Source of the DNA: Alphaproteobacteria bacterium | GTDB lineage: Bacteria; Pseudomonadota; Alphaproteobacteria; Sneathiellales; Sneathiellaceae | Length of the DNA stretch: 7,682 nt | Reading direction: 5' to 3' | Assembly (NCBI GenBank): GCA_006226265.1 | Contig: SBHH01000303.1 | Coordinates: forward strand, 1 to 7,682 | Shown here: piece by piece, positions 6,704 through 7,682 of the stretch | How positions within the stretch are numbered: the stretch's first letter is position 1 | How the letters are laid out: each line of letters starts with the position of its first letter | The notes under the pieces: generated by a model | What the model was told of the DNA's origin: nothing | Seen by the model: the letters and a program-made list of their open reading frames with translations, nothing else | Database searches by the model: none | Position numbers and translations under genes: made by a program

Positions 6704-7393
6704 ATGCGAAGCCTATTCTACACGCTCGGCTCTCCTTTCGCGCGAGCCATCCGGGTGCTTCTGCACGAACTGGAGCTCGATTACGGGAAAGAGGAGGAAC
6801 TGACCACCCCGACCGTTGAGGAGCGCGCCGCCGTCACGCCGACCCTGCAGGTGCCGACCCTTCGCGATAAGGGAACGACCCTCTGGGAAAGCGGGCTGAT
6901 CGCCGATTATCTGCTGTCGAGCTACCCCGCACCGGAGCGGGGCGATCCGCCGCTCGCGCCGCATCTCGCACGCCCCGAAAGCGCGTGGGAAGACCGGCTA
7001 ATCCTCGCCACCGCACAGACGCTCGGCTCCGCCGCGACCATCATCAGCCAGATGCGCTGGGCCGGTGTCGCCTGGTCCGACAACGACTATCTGACGCGCT
7101 GCCGCGACCGGTTGCCCCATCTGCTCGGCTGGCTGGAGGAACGCCTGCCCGATACCGGCCATGGCTTCTTCGGCGCGCATCTCTCGGCGCAGGATATTTT
7201 CCTCGTCTGTCATCTCGACTTCATTGCCAACCGGCCGCTCGATCTCGATCCCGAGCTTGAAAAATTCCCCAAAACAGACGCGCTTGTCACCCGTCTGCGC
7301 ACACGTCCCTCCTTCCTCGACAACCCCATCCTTTGGTGGGATCCGGATGTAACCGGCTATGCCGAGGATGGCCGCACCCCGCTTTACGCATAG
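6704..7393 (+). CDS. Glutathione S-transferase family protein
   Basis: The 229-residue protein has the two-domain GST layout. The N-terminal thioredoxin-like domain (1-75) shows the active-site region LGSPFARAIRVLL (8-20, with S10 the likely glutathione-activating residue), the cis-proline motif VPTL (V50-P51) and the gamma-glutamyl-binding E62-S63 pair in LWESGLIADYLL. The all-helical C-terminal domain (about 90-205) includes the helix N-cap SAQD (161-164) followed by IFLVCHLDF, the folding motif conserved in GSTs. It should be a cytosolic dimer that conjugates glutathione or reduces small electrophiles; the substrate is unknown. GGAGG 6 bases before the ATG fixes the start. It stands alone, divergent from the Sel1 protein. 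The tail after 205 (WWDPDVTGYAEDG) is an extra C-terminal extension that could cover the active site. Confidence 0.88.
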   Translation: MRSLFYTLGSPFARAIRVLLHELELDYGKEEELTTPTVEERAAVTPTLQVPTLRDKGTTLWESGLIADYLLSSYPAPERGDPPLAPHLARPESAWEDRLILATAQTLGSAATIISQMRWAGVAWSDNDYLTRCRDRLPHLLGWLEERLPDTGHGFFGAHLSAQDIFLVCHLDFIANRPLDLDPELEKFPKTDALVTRLRTRPSFLDNPILWWDPDVTGYAEDGRTPLYA

Positions 7394-7404
7394 GAAACAG
7401 CGGG

Positions 7405-7421
7405 AGATCACTGGTCTTTTT
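7405..7421 (+). terminator. Weak candidate terminator after the glutathione S-transferase
   Basis: AGATC (7405-7409) can pair with GGTCT (7413-7417) using one G-U pair and a three-base loop, and runs into five T residues (7417-7421). The stem is short, so termination may be partial or Rho-dependent. Confidence 0.3.
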
Positions 7422-7435
7422 CCACCCTCCCCTCA

Positions 7436-7455
7436 ATATGCGGCAAGTCGCATAT
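7436..7455. promoter_or_regulatory. Operator-like inverted repeat overlapping a TATAAT box
   Basis: ATATGCG (7436-7442) and CGCATAT (7449-7455) are perfect 7-bp arms around a 6-base spacer. The right arm overlaps TATAAT (7453-7458), a perfect -10 hexamer; no good -35 box precedes it at 16-18 bases. The arrangement resembles a TetR-type operator covering a promoter, presumably for the downstream transporter, about 145 bases away. The identity of any repressor is unknown. Confidence 0.45.
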
Positions 7456-7600
7456 AATCGCACGGAAGTCGGCAAGGGGGTAGCCGCGCGAAGGCGCCTC
7501 TGTTAGGCTTTCCCCACTACTGACGTAGCCACTAACCATATCCGGCGATCATAAAAAGCCCGCGAAAAGGGGCGCCGAATACCAAAACATGGGGGTAAGT

Positions 7601-7682
7601 ATGAGTGAAAATTTGTATGATACCGACTACGAAGTGGGTCAAAGCAACCTGCAAAAATGGGGGATGGATATTCATCATCCGG
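7601..7682 (+). CDS. Probable BCCT-family transporter, N-terminal fragment cut by window edge
   Basis: Only the first 27 codons are present. They read MSENLYDTDYEVGQSN followed by LQKWGMDIHHP. The pattern D-Y-x-V-G-Q-x-N, then W/F-G-x-D-I-H-x-P, is what I recall from the cytoplasmic N-terminus of betaine/carnitine/choline transporters just before the first membrane helix. Such proteins take up quaternary ammonium compounds or related zwitterions using a sodium or proton gradient, often for osmoprotection. The start at 7601 is preferred because GGGGG lies 5 bases upstream; an in-frame ATG at 7589 has no ribosome binding site. The assignment rests on a short stretch. Confidence 0.55.
   Translation, partial: MSENLYDTDYEVGQSNLQKWGMDIHHP

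Noticed and set aside
7438..7506. Possible 22-residue small protein before the transporter
   Set aside because: There is no ribosome binding site and the start lies within the inverted repeat and promoter-like region.
7553..7573. Possible minus-strand terminator (GCCC/GGGC stem followed by T residues on that strand)
   Set aside because: The stem is only four base pairs and no minus-strand gene ends here.

Overview
The window reads as a GC-rich proteobacterial chromosome segment, most likely alphaproteobacterial. The evidence is high GC in third codon positions, clear Shine-Dalgarno sites, a TorF-type porin, a D-aminoacylase-like amidohydrolase, a glutathione S-transferase and the start of a probable BCCT transporter. 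The taxonomic call is an inference from gene content. I see no phage, plasmid, IS or CRISPR signature. The first ~145 bases differ sharply: they are AT-rich, with an (AT)n microsatellite and a pyrimidine-rich tract, and look like foreign or chimeric sequence at a contig edge.

Layout, left to right: (1) AT-rich low-complexity edge, 1-~145. (2) A minus-strand TPR-methyltransferase fusion protein, 178-2040. (3) A 237-bp divergent intergenic region with a strong sigma-54-type promoter. (4) The plus-strand TorF-family putative porin it should drive, 2278-3006, followed by a hairpin and a strong intrinsic terminator. (5) A small unrecognised 98-aa protein, 3184-3480. (6) An N-acyl-D-amino-acid deacylase-like amidohydrolase, 3575-5305. 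(7) Converging on it with a 27-bp gap, a minus-strand exported cysteine-rich Sel1-repeat protein, 5333-6520. (8) Divergent from that, a glutathione S-transferase, 6704-7393. (9) A 207-bp intergenic region with an inverted repeat overlapping a TATAAT box. (10) The first 27 codons of a probable BCCT-family transporter running off the right edge. No gene-free stretch exceeds 300 bp.

The genes look like mostly independent transcription units rather than one pathway; orientation changes four times. The best functional clue is regulatory. The sigma-54-like element in front of the porin suggests control by an enhancer-binding activator such as NtrC, meaning nitrogen status. That would fit a channel for a nitrogen-containing solute, with a nearby deacylase that could release amino acids; this link is speculative. 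I did not find a convincing undescribed multi-gene system. The most unusual items are the sigma-54 porin promoter, the strict 36-residue cysteine periodicity of the Sel1 protein, the orphan 98-aa protein and the operator-like palindrome before the transporter.
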